Positions 20,888 to 28,512 of a stretch of 64,000 nucleotides of DNA are shown here, one piece after another (positions within the stretch are counted from its first letter, which is position 1; each line of letters starts with the position of its first letter). The notes below the pieces were generated by a model that had not been told where the DNA came from, did not search any database, and saw only the letters and a list, made by a program, of their open reading frames with translations. Source of the DNA: Gemmatimonadota bacterium (GTDB taxonomy: Bacteria > Gemmatimonadota > Gemmatimonadetes > Gemmatimonadales > Gemmatimonadaceae). The stretch lies in assembly GCA_016182795.1 (NCBI GenBank), contig JACPFW010000010.1:1-64000 (forward strand). The letters run 5' to 3'. Both the position numbers and the translations under genes were made by a program.

Positions 20888-21363
20888 GCCAGCGCCTCCT
20901 GCAACAGGGCCGTCAGATGGTCGGCCGACGCGGCGACCGGTTCGCTCATGGGCTCGCCCCATTCGAGCGAGGCGGGTTGCACGGCGAGGAGCAGCACGGC
21001 GGCGCCGGTCAGCCGTTCGATGAGCGACGCGGTGAGACGCAGCGGCGTGCGATGCGTGCAGGCGCCGGCGTCATCGAGTGTCGCGGCATCGAGCAAGGCC
21101 GACGACCCCGGCGATGCGCCGAGGTTGGCGGAGTCCACGAACAGCACGACATCGGGGCGGGCCGCGGTCACGACGCCGAGGAAATTTTCCGGGACGTCCT
21201 CGGCGTCCACCACGGTTAGTCCGCCGCGTCGCGCAAGCGGCCCGCGGCGGCACGCGTCAGCCAGGGCGCCGGCAATGCGGCACCCCACGCCGTCATCCGC
21301 ACGCAGGGGATTGCCGACGCCCACCACGGCGACGCGGCCTCGGAGACGGTCGGCGAGTCTCAC
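20881..21363 (-). CDS. Hydrogenase maturation endopeptidase (HycI/HyaD family)
   Basis: A 160-residue protein of the HycI/HyaD peptidase family, which trims the C-terminal tail of the large subunit after Ni-Fe site assembly. The nickel-recognition motif VGVGNPLRADDGVG is near the N-terminus, VDSANLG supplies the second acidic site, and a histidine follows in CTHRTPL. The substrate is very probably the large subunit encoded four kb downstream in the operon, which keeps its 35-residue tail. The GTG start forms GTGA with the diaphorase stop. No hypABCDEF assembly genes lie in this window. Confidence 0.88.
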   Translation of the reverse strand: MRLADRLRGRVAVVGVGNPLRADDGVGCRIAGALADACRRGPLARRGGLTVVDAEDVPENFLGVVTAARPDVVLFVDSANLGASPGSSALLDAATLDDAGACTHRTPLRLTASLIERLTGAAVLLLAVQPASLEWGEPMSEPVAASADHLTALLQEALAC

Positions 21364-22181
21364 TCCCACATCTCCTCGATCTCGCGCACGTTGTACACCG
21401 GGCCGTCGCGGCAGAGATAATGGTGCCCCACGCAGCAGTGATTGCACTTGCCAACTCCGCACTGCATCATGCGTTCGAGCGTCGAGATGACGTGCTCAGC
21501 CGCGAAGCCGCGCGCGAGCAGGTCCTTTACGACGAACTTGATCATGATCGGCGGACCGCAGACGTACGCGAGGCTCGTGTCGGGGCGCAGGTCCACCTGA
21601 TCGAAGAGCGTGGGGACCATCCCCACCGAGCCTTCCCACCCCGGCGCGCCGCGGTCGACCGTAACGCGCACCGTCACGTGGTCGCGCCGTTCCCACTCTC
21701 GCAGCTCGTCCTTGTACACGAGGTCCGCGGGCGTACGCGCGCCGTACAGAATGGTGATGTCGCCGAACTGGTCGCGCTCGTCGAGGACGTTCCAGATGAG
21801 GCTGCGGAGCGGCGGCAGCCCGATGCCGCCCGCCACGAATACGAGGTCGTGGCCTCGCGCGGCGTCGACGTCGAAACCATTGCCGCATGGGCCGCGCAGC
21901 CCAAGCTCAGCGCCCGGAGCCAGCGCGAACAGCGCGTCGGTAAGCCGTCCGCATTTGCGTACCGTCACCTCGACGCCGCCCGGGCGAGTGGGGCTCGACG
22001 CCAGGCAGAACGGCGCCTCACCGGTGCCGAACACCGAGAGTTCCAGAAACTGACCGGGGCGATACGAAAATCGTCCCTGTTCGGCGAAGTCGCGGAACCG
22101 AAGCGCGTAGGTGCGCACGTCCGGCGTCTCGTCGCGCTGGGTCAGAATGGTGGCGACGCTTGGCAGGAGGAGTTCAGGCAT
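21360..22181 (-). CDS. FAD/NAD(P)-binding diaphorase subunit (HydG/sulfhydrogenase gamma-like)
   Basis: A 273-residue ferredoxin-reductase-type protein. The FAD domain carries RPGQFLELSVFG (RxxS/Q-type flavin site) and GLRGPCGNGFDVD. The NAD(P) domain carries VFVAGGIGLPPLRSL and YVCGPPIMIKFV. A C-terminal [2Fe-2S] motif has Cys241, 246, 249 and 257. This is the layout of sulfhydrogenase gamma/dihydroorotate dehydrogenase electron-transfer subunits. It should exchange electrons between NAD(P)H and the HydB-like subunit. ATG 22181 is preferred over ATG 22196 because GGAGG lies 8 nt upstream; it overlaps the HydB-like stop by 8 nt. Confidence 0.9.
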   Translation of the reverse strand: MPELLLPSVATILTQRDETPDVRTYALRFRDFAEQGRFSYRPGQFLELSVFGTGEAPFCLASSPTRPGGVEVTVRKCGRLTDALFALAPGAELGLRGPCGNGFDVDAARGHDLVFVAGGIGLPPLRSLIWNVLDERDQFGDITILYGARTPADLVYKDELREWERRDHVTVRVTVDRGAPGWEGSVGMVPTLFDQVDLRPDTSLAYVCGPPIMIKFVVKDLLARGFAAEHVISTLERMMQCGVGKCNHCCVGHHYLCRDGPVYNVREIEEMWE

Positions 22182-23244
22182 GGATGCGTCCTCCATCCCA
22201 GGTGCCGTGTCGAATCGCCGCCACCACGGTGGGCATGTCGGTGGTGCCCATGCACGCCTTCACGCAGCGCCCGCAGCCCACGCAGCCCACGCGGCCATCG
22301 CGTCGGAAGTACTGGGCACTGACCTTGTGATGGAAACGTCGCTTGATGCGCTCCCGCGACGCGTGACGCGGATTATGCCCCGACGCCTCCATCGTGAACG
22401 CCGAGTACTGGCAGGAGTCCCAGAGCCGGCAACGCGTGGAGCAGCCATCGGTCGCTGGCGCGTCTGAGACGCTGAAGCAGTAGCAGGTGGGACACAGGTG
22501 CGTGCAGGCTCCGCATTCGAGGCACCACGGGCTCATCGCCTCCCAGAGTCCCTCGGCGACGCGGTGGGTGGAGATGCGGCGCATCGCCGACGCAAAATGA
22601 CACGTCTCGTCGCCGAAGCTCGCGAGTGCGGTCTGTTCGGCCGTCGTACGCCGCGCGCTGGCCTCTTCGTCGGCCGGGCGGAACAGGTGCGGTGACAGAT
22701 CGAGCAGGGCGCGGCCCTTGTCGGTACCCACCTCCACGTGCAAGGCGGTGCCAATATCGGTGAGCTGCAGGTCATAGTCCTTCCGCAAGAACGGGCCGGC
22801 GTCGGTGCACGGGCAGAAGCCGAGCGGACACGGCATGGTGCACGCGAGGGTGACGACCGTTAAGGCGGCGGCCCGGCGCTCGACGGTGTCGTCGGGCAGG
22901 TCGCGAGCGTACATCTGGCGCAAGAAGGCGAGCCCGGTGGCATCACAGCTCCGCACATTGAAGAGCACACGTTCCGCCGGGATCCTGGCGGCTTCTACGG
23001 CAACGTGACCATCGACCGTCTTGAAGTGGGCAAGCGGCTCGGTCTGCGGCAGCAGAAATTGTTTGAGCGGACCGAGCGGATTCTCAAAGGTCCACAACAC
23101 CTCGCCGGGTGACGTGATGCGGGCGAAGATCTCGTCGCCGTTGGCCGCGCGCGTCGGCGCGATTATTTCGCGCCGGTCGAGGATATGCGCCAGCCAATCG
23201 TGTACGTCGTGCTTTGCGATGACGCAGGCGGCATTCCTCTCCAC
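22174..23244 (-). CDS. Multi-cluster iron-sulfur subunit (HydB/sulfhydrogenase beta-like)
   Basis: A 356-residue 4Fe-4S dicluster protein similar to the beta subunit of archaeal sulfhydrogenase and to AsrA. The N-terminal half contains FNVRSCDATGLAFLRQMY, typical of the family. Cysteine groups then follow at 241/244/247/251 (CGACTHLCP), with extra Cys254, 256, 268, 272 and 278, and at 321/324/327/331 (CVGCGRCVKAC). It should pass electrons from the diaphorase toward the hydrogenase. The start is a GTG with AGGGGGAG upstream, 26 nt beyond the stop of the molybdopterin-fold gene. Confidence 0.9.
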   Translation of the reverse strand: MERNAACVIAKHDVHDWLAHILDRREIIAPTRAANGDEIFARITSPGEVLWTFENPLGPLKQFLLPQTEPLAHFKTVDGHVAVEAARIPAERVLFNVRSCDATGLAFLRQMYARDLPDDTVERRAAALTVVTLACTMPCPLGFCPCTDAGPFLRKDYDLQLTDIGTALHVEVGTDKGRALLDLSPHLFRPADEEASARRTTAEQTALASFGDETCHFASAMRRISTHRVAEGLWEAMSPWCLECGACTHLCPTCYCFSVSDAPATDGCSTRCRLWDSCQYSAFTMEASGHNPRHASRERIKRRFHHKVSAQYFRRDGRVGCVGCGRCVKACMGTTDMPTVVAAIRHGTWDGGRIHA

Positions 23245-23270
23245 GGATCGGCTCCCCCTTCGCTAATGCC

Positions 23271-25106
23271 TCAGACGCACGTGACGGAGACCTCGATGGC
23301 GGCCGCCGCTCCCGACACGGCCGCCAGCCGGTCGCGATGCGCGAACGGAACCATCAGCACACCCCGTTCCAACTCGTCACGCAGCGTGACGGGGACGTCC
23401 GCCTCGCCCATGCTCGAGTGCAACCGGACCCTCCATCCTTCGCGTACACCCAGCGAGCCGGCGTCATCGGCGTTCATCATCACGACACCGTTGGGGTACA
23501 GTCGCCGCGCCGACGCCGCGTCGCGACGCAGGATCGGCGACGCGGTCACCAACGCATCATCGGCCCAGTCGAACATCCCGTCGCGGCGCAGCAGCCAGCG
23601 GGGCGCGGCGTCCCTCGCCGGCGCGTCCGTTTCCGGGACAGGCGCCTCGTTCCGCATTGCATCAATCGACGGCACCGCGGTGCGGATGCCCTGTTCAACC
23701 GCCTCGAGTGTGCGCGGCGCAAAGCGGGCACCGAGTCCGTGGAGCAGGTCACTTAGCACCAACCACGCGGGCCGGACATTCGGCGGCGGATCGACGCACG
23801 GCCGCCAGCGCTGCACGCGTCCTTCGAGGTTGGTGAGCGTGCCCTCCTCCTCGCCGAACGCGGCGATGGGGAGGACCACATGCGCCGCCCTTGCGGTGGG
23901 GGTGGCGTAGCTGTCGAGTACAACGAGCGACGTCAGCGCGGCCAGTTGAGCGGCGGCGCGCGAGGGCCACGCGTCAAAGCTCAGCGGGTCGTCGGCGACG
24001 ACCACGAGTCCGGATACGGCGCCGAGCATCTCGGCGGCCGGGCGTCCCGTGGTGAAGCAGGGCTCGCCTCCCCAGAGCGTGCGCAGCCGGTCGCGCGCGC
24101 CGGCGTCGTCGAGGGGGAATCGACCGGGGAGCGCGTCCGGCACGGCGCCCATGTCGAGGGCGCCGCGGGTGTTGGCGCGGATCGGGAGCGGAAGCATGAG
24201 CGGTGCGCCCGCGCCCGACGCCACAAGGTCATCGGCAAAGCGAGTGACCTCTGCCGCCGTGGCTTGCAGGACCGCGGTGTCCGCATCGAATGGCGCAAGC
24301 ACGAACGCCGCGCGTCGAGCCGGCGCCATCAGCGCGGCCGCGCGCTCCAGCGCGCTGGGCGCGGCGCCAGCGGCCACCGCGTACGTCCCGCGCATTGTGT
24401 CGATCACCGTGCATCGCAGGGCGTGCAGGATGGGACGCCGCGCCTCGTCGTGCATCGCAAGCGATACCGAGGCCACGCGGCTTAACTTCGTGCGGCGACG
24501 ACCAAGCGTGATCAGATGACCACCGCGACGGAGGACGCGCAGGATGGCCATCGCCACACGGGGATGCGTCGTGGCCACGTCGCCCTCGACGAGCACCACG
24601 ACATCCGTCTGTTCCAGCCGCCGGAAATCGGTGTCGGGCGACGCCAGCTCTGATGTGCGAAGCCGCGGAGGGAGCAGCGCCTGATAGCCGTCGCGCAGGC
24701 CGGCATCCACGTGCCCGGTGCCGAGCGCTGAACGCGCGAGCGTGACCGCGAGAAAATTGGACTCGTTGGTCGCCCGCCCCGAGCCGAGCACTCCGAGAGG
24801 GCGGCCTTCGCGGCGGAGTGACGTCAGCGCCTGCACGGCGACCCCCAGCGCCTCATTCCACGACGCCGGACGCAGAGCGCCGCCCTCGCGCACCTGCGGG
24901 GTGAGGAGACGCTCGCTCCAACGCGTGGCATCCGACGCGGCCCACCCACGCGCGCACAGCCGTCCCTCGGAAACCGGGTGAGACTCGCTGGGCTCGACGC
25001 ATAAAAAGCCCTCACCGTCGCCTCGCAGGTGCATGCCGCACCCGCAAGCGCAGAAAGGGCAAACCGTCAGTGTATCCCGCAACCCCGAAACCTCTCGGGA
25101 AATCAT
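23271..25106 (-). CDS. Molybdopterin-oxidoreductase-fold protein lacking the catalytic Sec/Cys (FdhF/NuoG-like)
   Basis: A 611-residue member of the formate dehydrogenase alpha/NuoG family and first gene of the hydrogenase operon. The N-terminal [4Fe-4S] site is intact (Cys16, 19 and 23 in CPFCACGCGMHL; Cys51 in RLCARGW). The region equivalent to E. coli FdhF VDCCARVUHGP reads VDAGLRDGYQA: the metal-binding Sec/Cys becomes Gly140 and the active-site His becomes Tyr141. The electron-relay Lys after the fourth cysteine is Arg. Formate oxidation is therefore unlikely by the known mechanism; a NuoG-like wiring or scaffold role is more plausible. The ATG at 25106 is chosen; the frame is open to 25271. 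Confidence 0.85.
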   Translation of the reverse strand: MISREVSGLRDTLTVCPFCACGCGMHLRGDGEGFLCVEPSESHPVSEGRLCARGWAASDATRWSERLLTPQVREGGALRPASWNEALGVAVQALTSLRREGRPLGVLGSGRATNESNFLAVTLARSALGTGHVDAGLRDGYQALLPPRLRTSELASPDTDFRRLEQTDVVVLVEGDVATTHPRVAMAILRVLRRGGHLITLGRRRTKLSRVASVSLAMHDEARRPILHALRCTVIDTMRGTYAVAAGAAPSALERAAALMAPARRAAFVLAPFDADTAVLQATAAEVTRFADDLVASGAGAPLMLPLPIRANTRGALDMGAVPDALPGRFPLDDAGARDRLRTLWGGEPCFTTGRPAAEMLGAVSGLVVVADDPLSFDAWPSRAAAQLAALTSLVVLDSYATPTARAAHVVLPIAAFGEEEGTLTNLEGRVQRWRPCVDPPPNVRPAWLVLSDLLHGLGARFAPRTLEAVEQGIRTAVPSIDAMRNEAPVPETDAPARDAAPRWLLRRDGMFDWADDALVTASPILRRDAASARRLYPNGVVMMNADDAGSLGVREGWRVRLHSSMGEADVPVTLRDELERGVLMVPFAHRDRLAAVSGAAAAIEVSVTCV

Positions 25107-25202
25107 CGAGGATCCCTTGAAATGTCGCGCGCTGCAACTCCCGCCGCGCGCGCGGCATTGAGAAGATCGGGGGTGCCAGGGGGGATTGAGAACGTCTGTT
25201 GG

Positions 25203-25233
25203 GGTGGGCGGCCCACCTACCCCACGGGGTAGG
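25203..25233. promoter_or_regulatory. Two overlapping dyad symmetries upstream of the hydrogenase operon
   Basis: Between the regulator stop and the first hydrogenase-operon gene lie GGTGGGC-G-GCCCACC (25203-25217) and CCTACCCC-AC-GGGGTAGG (25216-25233), perfect 7-bp and 8-bp arms sharing two bases. They sit about 97-127 bp ahead of the start codon at 25106. They could be a regulator operator, or alternative hairpins in the leader or a terminator for the upstream gene. No U-tract follows. Confidence 0.5.
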
Positions 25234-25288
25234 CCAGGGCACCACACCCACTCACGCGGACGGGAACGCACCCCGTGACGCGCGGCGT

Positions 25289-25951
25289 CTACCCAGTGGG
25301 ACCTTCGGTGGCGGCGGCGCCTGTCTCGTGGGCGAATGCGTACGCGACGACCGCCGCCCGACGGTGCACGTGGAACTTTTCAAGGATGTTGCGCATGTGA
25401 AAGCGCACGGTGTTCTCGCTCAGCCCAAGCGACTCGGCCAGCTCGCGATTGGACGTTTGGCCGCTCGTCATTCGCGCCAGCATTTCATGTTCGCGCGGTG
25501 TGAGCGTCACGGGCCTGCGGGTATGGTTGCCGACGGCGGTGTCGGCATAGTGTTCGAGCAGACGAGTGGCGAGCGATGGTGACACGACGATCTCGCCCGC
25601 GGCGCACCGGTTGAGCAGGCTGCAGAACACGCCTTCATCCAGGTCGCGCGTGACGAAGCCACGCGCGCCAAAGGCCACCGCTTCGAGGAACAGGTCGTCG
25701 TCACTCGGTCCGGCGAGCACGACGACGGCGGTACGCGGCTGTGCCATCGAGATAACGCGGGCGGCGGCGAGCAGTTCCGCCGGGGCGCCGTGCAGGTCGA
25801 GCAGCACGAGATCGGGCTGCTGGCGCGCCGCCAGGTCAATGGCTTCGGCGCCGGAGTCCGCTTCGGCCACCACCTGATGTCCGTGTCCCTCGAGCAGGGA
25901 CCGGAGCGCCCGACGCACGAGCACCTGTTGGTCCGCGATGAGAATCTGCAC
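25289..25951 (-). CDS. NarL/LuxR-type response regulator with atypical receiver
   Basis: A 220-residue two-domain regulator. The receiver (about residues 1-115) keeps the phosphoacceptor Asp52 (LVLLDLHGAP), but the second acidic-pocket residue is Gln8 (IADQQ instead of DD), the switch Thr is Ala80 (VVVLAGPSD) and the conserved Lys is Arg102 (GFVTRD). The C-terminal LuxR helix-turn-helix (LTPREHEMLARMTSGQTSNR then ELAESLGLSENTVRFHMRNI) looks intact. No sensor kinase is nearby. It lies 183 bp upstream of the hydrogenase operon on the same strand, so it may control it. I start it at the GTG at 25951; the frame extends to 25993. Confidence 0.88.
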   Translation of the reverse strand: MQILIADQQVLVRRALRSLLEGHGHQVVAEADSGAEAIDLAARQQPDLVLLDLHGAPAELLAAARVISMAQPRTAVVVLAGPSDDDLFLEAVAFGARGFVTRDLDEGVFCSLLNRCAAGEIVVSPSLATRLLEHYADTAVGNHTRRPVTLTPREHEMLARMTSGQTSNRELAESLGLSENTVRFHMRNILEKFHVHRRAAVVAYAFAHETGAAATEGPTG

Positions 25952-26046
25952 GACGTGACCCCGCGCAAAATTCAGCAACGATGGGCGATGCAACGCGCCT
26001 CGCGAGGGCTCTCGTCCCCACGAGGCGCGCGTGTCGGCATCACCTG

Positions 26047-27690
26047 CTAGACGTAGCTCTTGTACACCGGCTCATACATATGCTCCCGCACGAGCGCCGC
26101 GACATCGCGCGGGCGCGGGATGTCAGCGAGCTTCCGCTCGAACGCCAGGTTTGCCACGACCTCCGCGATCTTGCCCGATACCTCGCGGATGCGCTGCAGG
26201 TCCGGGTATACGCAGCCGGACGCAAGGTCCGCCTCGGTCACCAGCGATGCGAGTGTCTTGGCGGCGACGAAGAACATCTCGTCGGTGACACGCCGGGCAT
26301 GGCTGGCAATGACGCCGAGACCGACGCCCGGGAAGACGTACGAGTTGTTGCCCTGTCCCGACACGTGCGTGACGCCCTTCAGCGTGAACGGCGGGAACGG
26401 GCTGCCGCTCGCGAAGATCGCGCGTCCGTCGGTCCACGTGTACGCCTGCTCGGCGGTGCACTCCGCCTTCGAGGTCGGATTCGACAGCGCGAAGATGAGC
26501 GGCCGCTTGTTCAGGCGCGCCATCGCCTTGACGATCGGCTCCGTGAACGCGGCCGGCTGGCCGGACACGCCGATCAGTGCCGTAGGCTTGAGCGCCTCGA
26601 CGGCGGCGAGCAGGTCGGGCATCGGCGCGTGGTCGTGCGCGTAGGGCAGCTTGTGCTCAGCCAGATCGGTGCGGTTCTTGGTGACCAGACCGTGGGAATC
26701 GACGAGCCAGCAGCGTTCACGCGCCGCCTGTTCCGTGAGGCCTTCGGCAACCAGCGCCCGTACGATGAGGTTGCAGATGCCCACGCCCGCCTCTCCAGCG
26801 CCGAAGAAGAGGAACTTCTTGTCCGTGAGCTTGCCGCCCGTGATGCGGAGCGACGAATAAAGACCCGACAGGGTGACGCCGGCCGTGCCCTGAATGTCGT
26901 CGTTGAACGTGCACACGCGGTCCTGATACTTGCGAAGCATCCGGAAGGCGTTGGTGTTGCCGAAGTCCTCAAACTGCAGGCAAGCCTTCGGGAAAACCTC
27001 CTGCACGGCTGTGACGAATTCCTCTACCAGTTCATCGTACTTCGGACCGCGCAGGCGGTCCTGCCCCAGGCCGAGGTAGAGCGGATCGTCGCGCAGTGTC
27101 TTGTTGTTGGTGCCGACATCGAGCATGATCGGGAGGCACTTGGTCGGGTCGATCCCCGCGCAGGCGGTATAGAGCGACAGCTTGCCGACGGGGATGCCCA
27201 TGCCGCAGGCGCCGAGGTCGCCGAGCCCGAGAATGCGCTCGCCGTCGGTGACGACGATCATCCGCACATCGTGCTGCGGCCAGTTGCGGAGCAGATCGGC
27301 CACGCGGCCGCGGTCATTGCTCGAAATGAACAAGCCCTGCGGGCGGCGGAAGATCAGCGCGTAACGCTGGCAGGCCAAGCCGACCGTCGGCGTGTAGATG
27401 ATCGGCATCAGCTCGAACATGTTGTCCATCACCACGCGATAGAACAGCGTGGCATTGCGCTCTTGCAGCGAGATGAGATACGTGTACTTGTCGAGGTCCG
27501 ACGCCTTGTGGCGGACGTTGCTCAGGACCTTGCTGCATTGCTGCTCGAGCGTGGTGACCTTGGGCGGCAGGAGTCCGCGCAGGCCGAGCGCATCGCGTTC
27601 CACTTCGGTGAAGCTGGTCCCTTTGTTCCGCAGTGGATCATGCAGAAGTGCGACGCCTTGTTCGCCCTGCAGATCGGTGGCGATAGTCAT
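26047..27690 (-). CDS. maeA: NAD(P)-dependent malic enzyme
   Basis: A 547-residue malic enzyme of the long (MaeA/eukaryotic) type, oxidatively decarboxylating malate to pyruvate. Diagnostic elements are YTPTVGLACQRYALIFRRP, the metal-binding FEDFGNTNAFRML, FNDDIQGTAGVTLSGL, the dinucleotide-binding FFGAGEAGVGICNL and FALSNPTSKAECTAEQAY. An Asp-containing LVDSHGLV follows the second strand of the Rossmann fold. Cofactor preference cannot be fixed by eye. GGAG precedes the ATG. The gene lies upstream of, and reads toward, the regulator and hydrogenase operon; its NAD(P)H could feed the diaphorase there, but that is inference. Confidence 0.94.
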   Translation of the reverse strand: MTIATDLQGEQGVALLHDPLRNKGTSFTEVERDALGLRGLLPPKVTTLEQQCSKVLSNVRHKASDLDKYTYLISLQERNATLFYRVVMDNMFELMPIIYTPTVGLACQRYALIFRRPQGLFISSNDRGRVADLLRNWPQHDVRMIVVTDGERILGLGDLGACGMGIPVGKLSLYTACAGIDPTKCLPIMLDVGTNNKTLRDDPLYLGLGQDRLRGPKYDELVEEFVTAVQEVFPKACLQFEDFGNTNAFRMLRKYQDRVCTFNDDIQGTAGVTLSGLYSSLRITGGKLTDKKFLFFGAGEAGVGICNLIVRALVAEGLTEQAARERCWLVDSHGLVTKNRTDLAEHKLPYAHDHAPMPDLLAAVEALKPTALIGVSGQPAAFTEPIVKAMARLNKRPLIFALSNPTSKAECTAEQAYTWTDGRAIFASGSPFPPFTLKGVTHVSGQGNNSYVFPGVGLGVIASHARRVTDEMFFVAAKTLASLVTEADLASGCVYPDLQRIREVSGKIAEVVANLAFERKLADIPRPRDVAALVREHMYEPVYKSYV

Positions 27691-27977
27691 ATAAGAGTCT
27701 CCGGTGTGGCTCAGGTGCAGATTGCTTGATAAGCCCTAAGCTAAGGTGCCACAGGCGTTTGCGTGTCGGGCAACTGCTTGGATACGCTTGGGGAACCTCC
27801 GACACGAAGCACGGCCGGATTCCTCACACGCCGCGACGTACGCTCCGACGATACACGCTCAGGAAATCGCTGACACGGTGCGCTCATACATGATCGATCC
27901 ACGACCAGCGCGTCCGCGTGATTGGTCCACTGCACGCCCCATTGCGAGACGGCGAGCGGTGCATTCGATTGAAGGCC
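27691..27977. promoter_or_regulatory. Divergent intergenic region upstream of malic enzyme and a zinc-ribbon gene
   Basis: This 287-bp region separates the divergent malic enzyme and zinc-ribbon genes and should contain a promoter for each. It is less G+C-rich than the flanking coding sequence near 27720-27745. I could not assign -35/-10 boxes with confidence, and I see no conserved small gene or RNA in it. Confidence 0.4.
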
Positions 27978-28502
27978 ATGCCTGTCTGCGACAAGTGTGG
28001 CAAGGAAAGCCATAATCTCCGGATGTGTCCGTTTTGTTTTGCGGAGTATCCGCAGCCGCGCGGCGGCGCGCGGCAGTCCGCCGCGTCGGCCATCACCAGC
28101 GGCGCGCTCGTTCTGAAGCTGTCACCTCCGGTCCGATGGGCCCTCTTGGCCGTCATCGTGCTGGTTGGCGTCTGGTATGTCTTCTCCGGTCGAGAGCGCA
28201 CCATCCCGACCGGCGTTGTGGTTGCCGATCTCGTTGCGGCTCCGATATCGCGCGGCGAGGCCGAGTCATTGCTTCGCCGGGTCAAGACCGAGGCGACCGT
28301 TGCGGACCGTGGCGGAGAGCTGACGGTGCGGTTCCCCACGGCGCTCTGGCCAGAACGCCGCGCCGGGCAGCTCGCTGCGGCGCAGCAGTTCGCGCGCGCG
28401 GTGCATGTGGTGGAGGGGCGCAAGCGCAACATCTCGTTCTTCGACCCCAGCGGCACGCTCTACGCCAAGGCAACGGCCGAAGGCGTCGTCATGGTGAAGT
28501 AG
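27978..28502 (+). CDS. Zinc-ribbon membrane protein of unknown function
   Basis: A 174-residue protein with an N-terminal zinc ribbon (MPVCDKCGKESHNLRMCPFC, two CxxC knuckles), a basic linker, one transmembrane helix (about residues 52-70, WALLAVIVLVGVWYVF) and a C-terminal soluble domain of about 100 residues that I do not recognise. GAAGG at 27971 supports the ATG at 27978; the frame is open further upstream to 27918. It is followed closely by trmO. Confidence 0.75.
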   Translation: MPVCDKCGKESHNLRMCPFCFAEYPQPRGGARQSAASAITSGALVLKLSPPVRWALLAVIVLVGVWYVFSGRERTIPTGVVVADLVAAPISRGEAESLLRRVKTEATVADRGGELTVRFPTALWPERRAGQLAAAQQFARAVHVVEGRKRNISFFDPSGTLYAKATAEGVVMVK

Positions 28503-28512
28503 CGGTCGCGTG

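Noticed and set aside
23271-25106. Calling the operon a formate hydrogenlyase
   Set aside because: The FdhF-like subunit lacks the Sec/Cys-His active site, and HydB/HydG diaphorase genes replace the usual formate-linked ferredoxin.
25107-25288. Sigma54 promoter upstream of the hydrogenase operon
   Set aside because: A TGGCAC-like -24 element occurs on the minus strand, but no GC/TTGC element follows at the required spacing.
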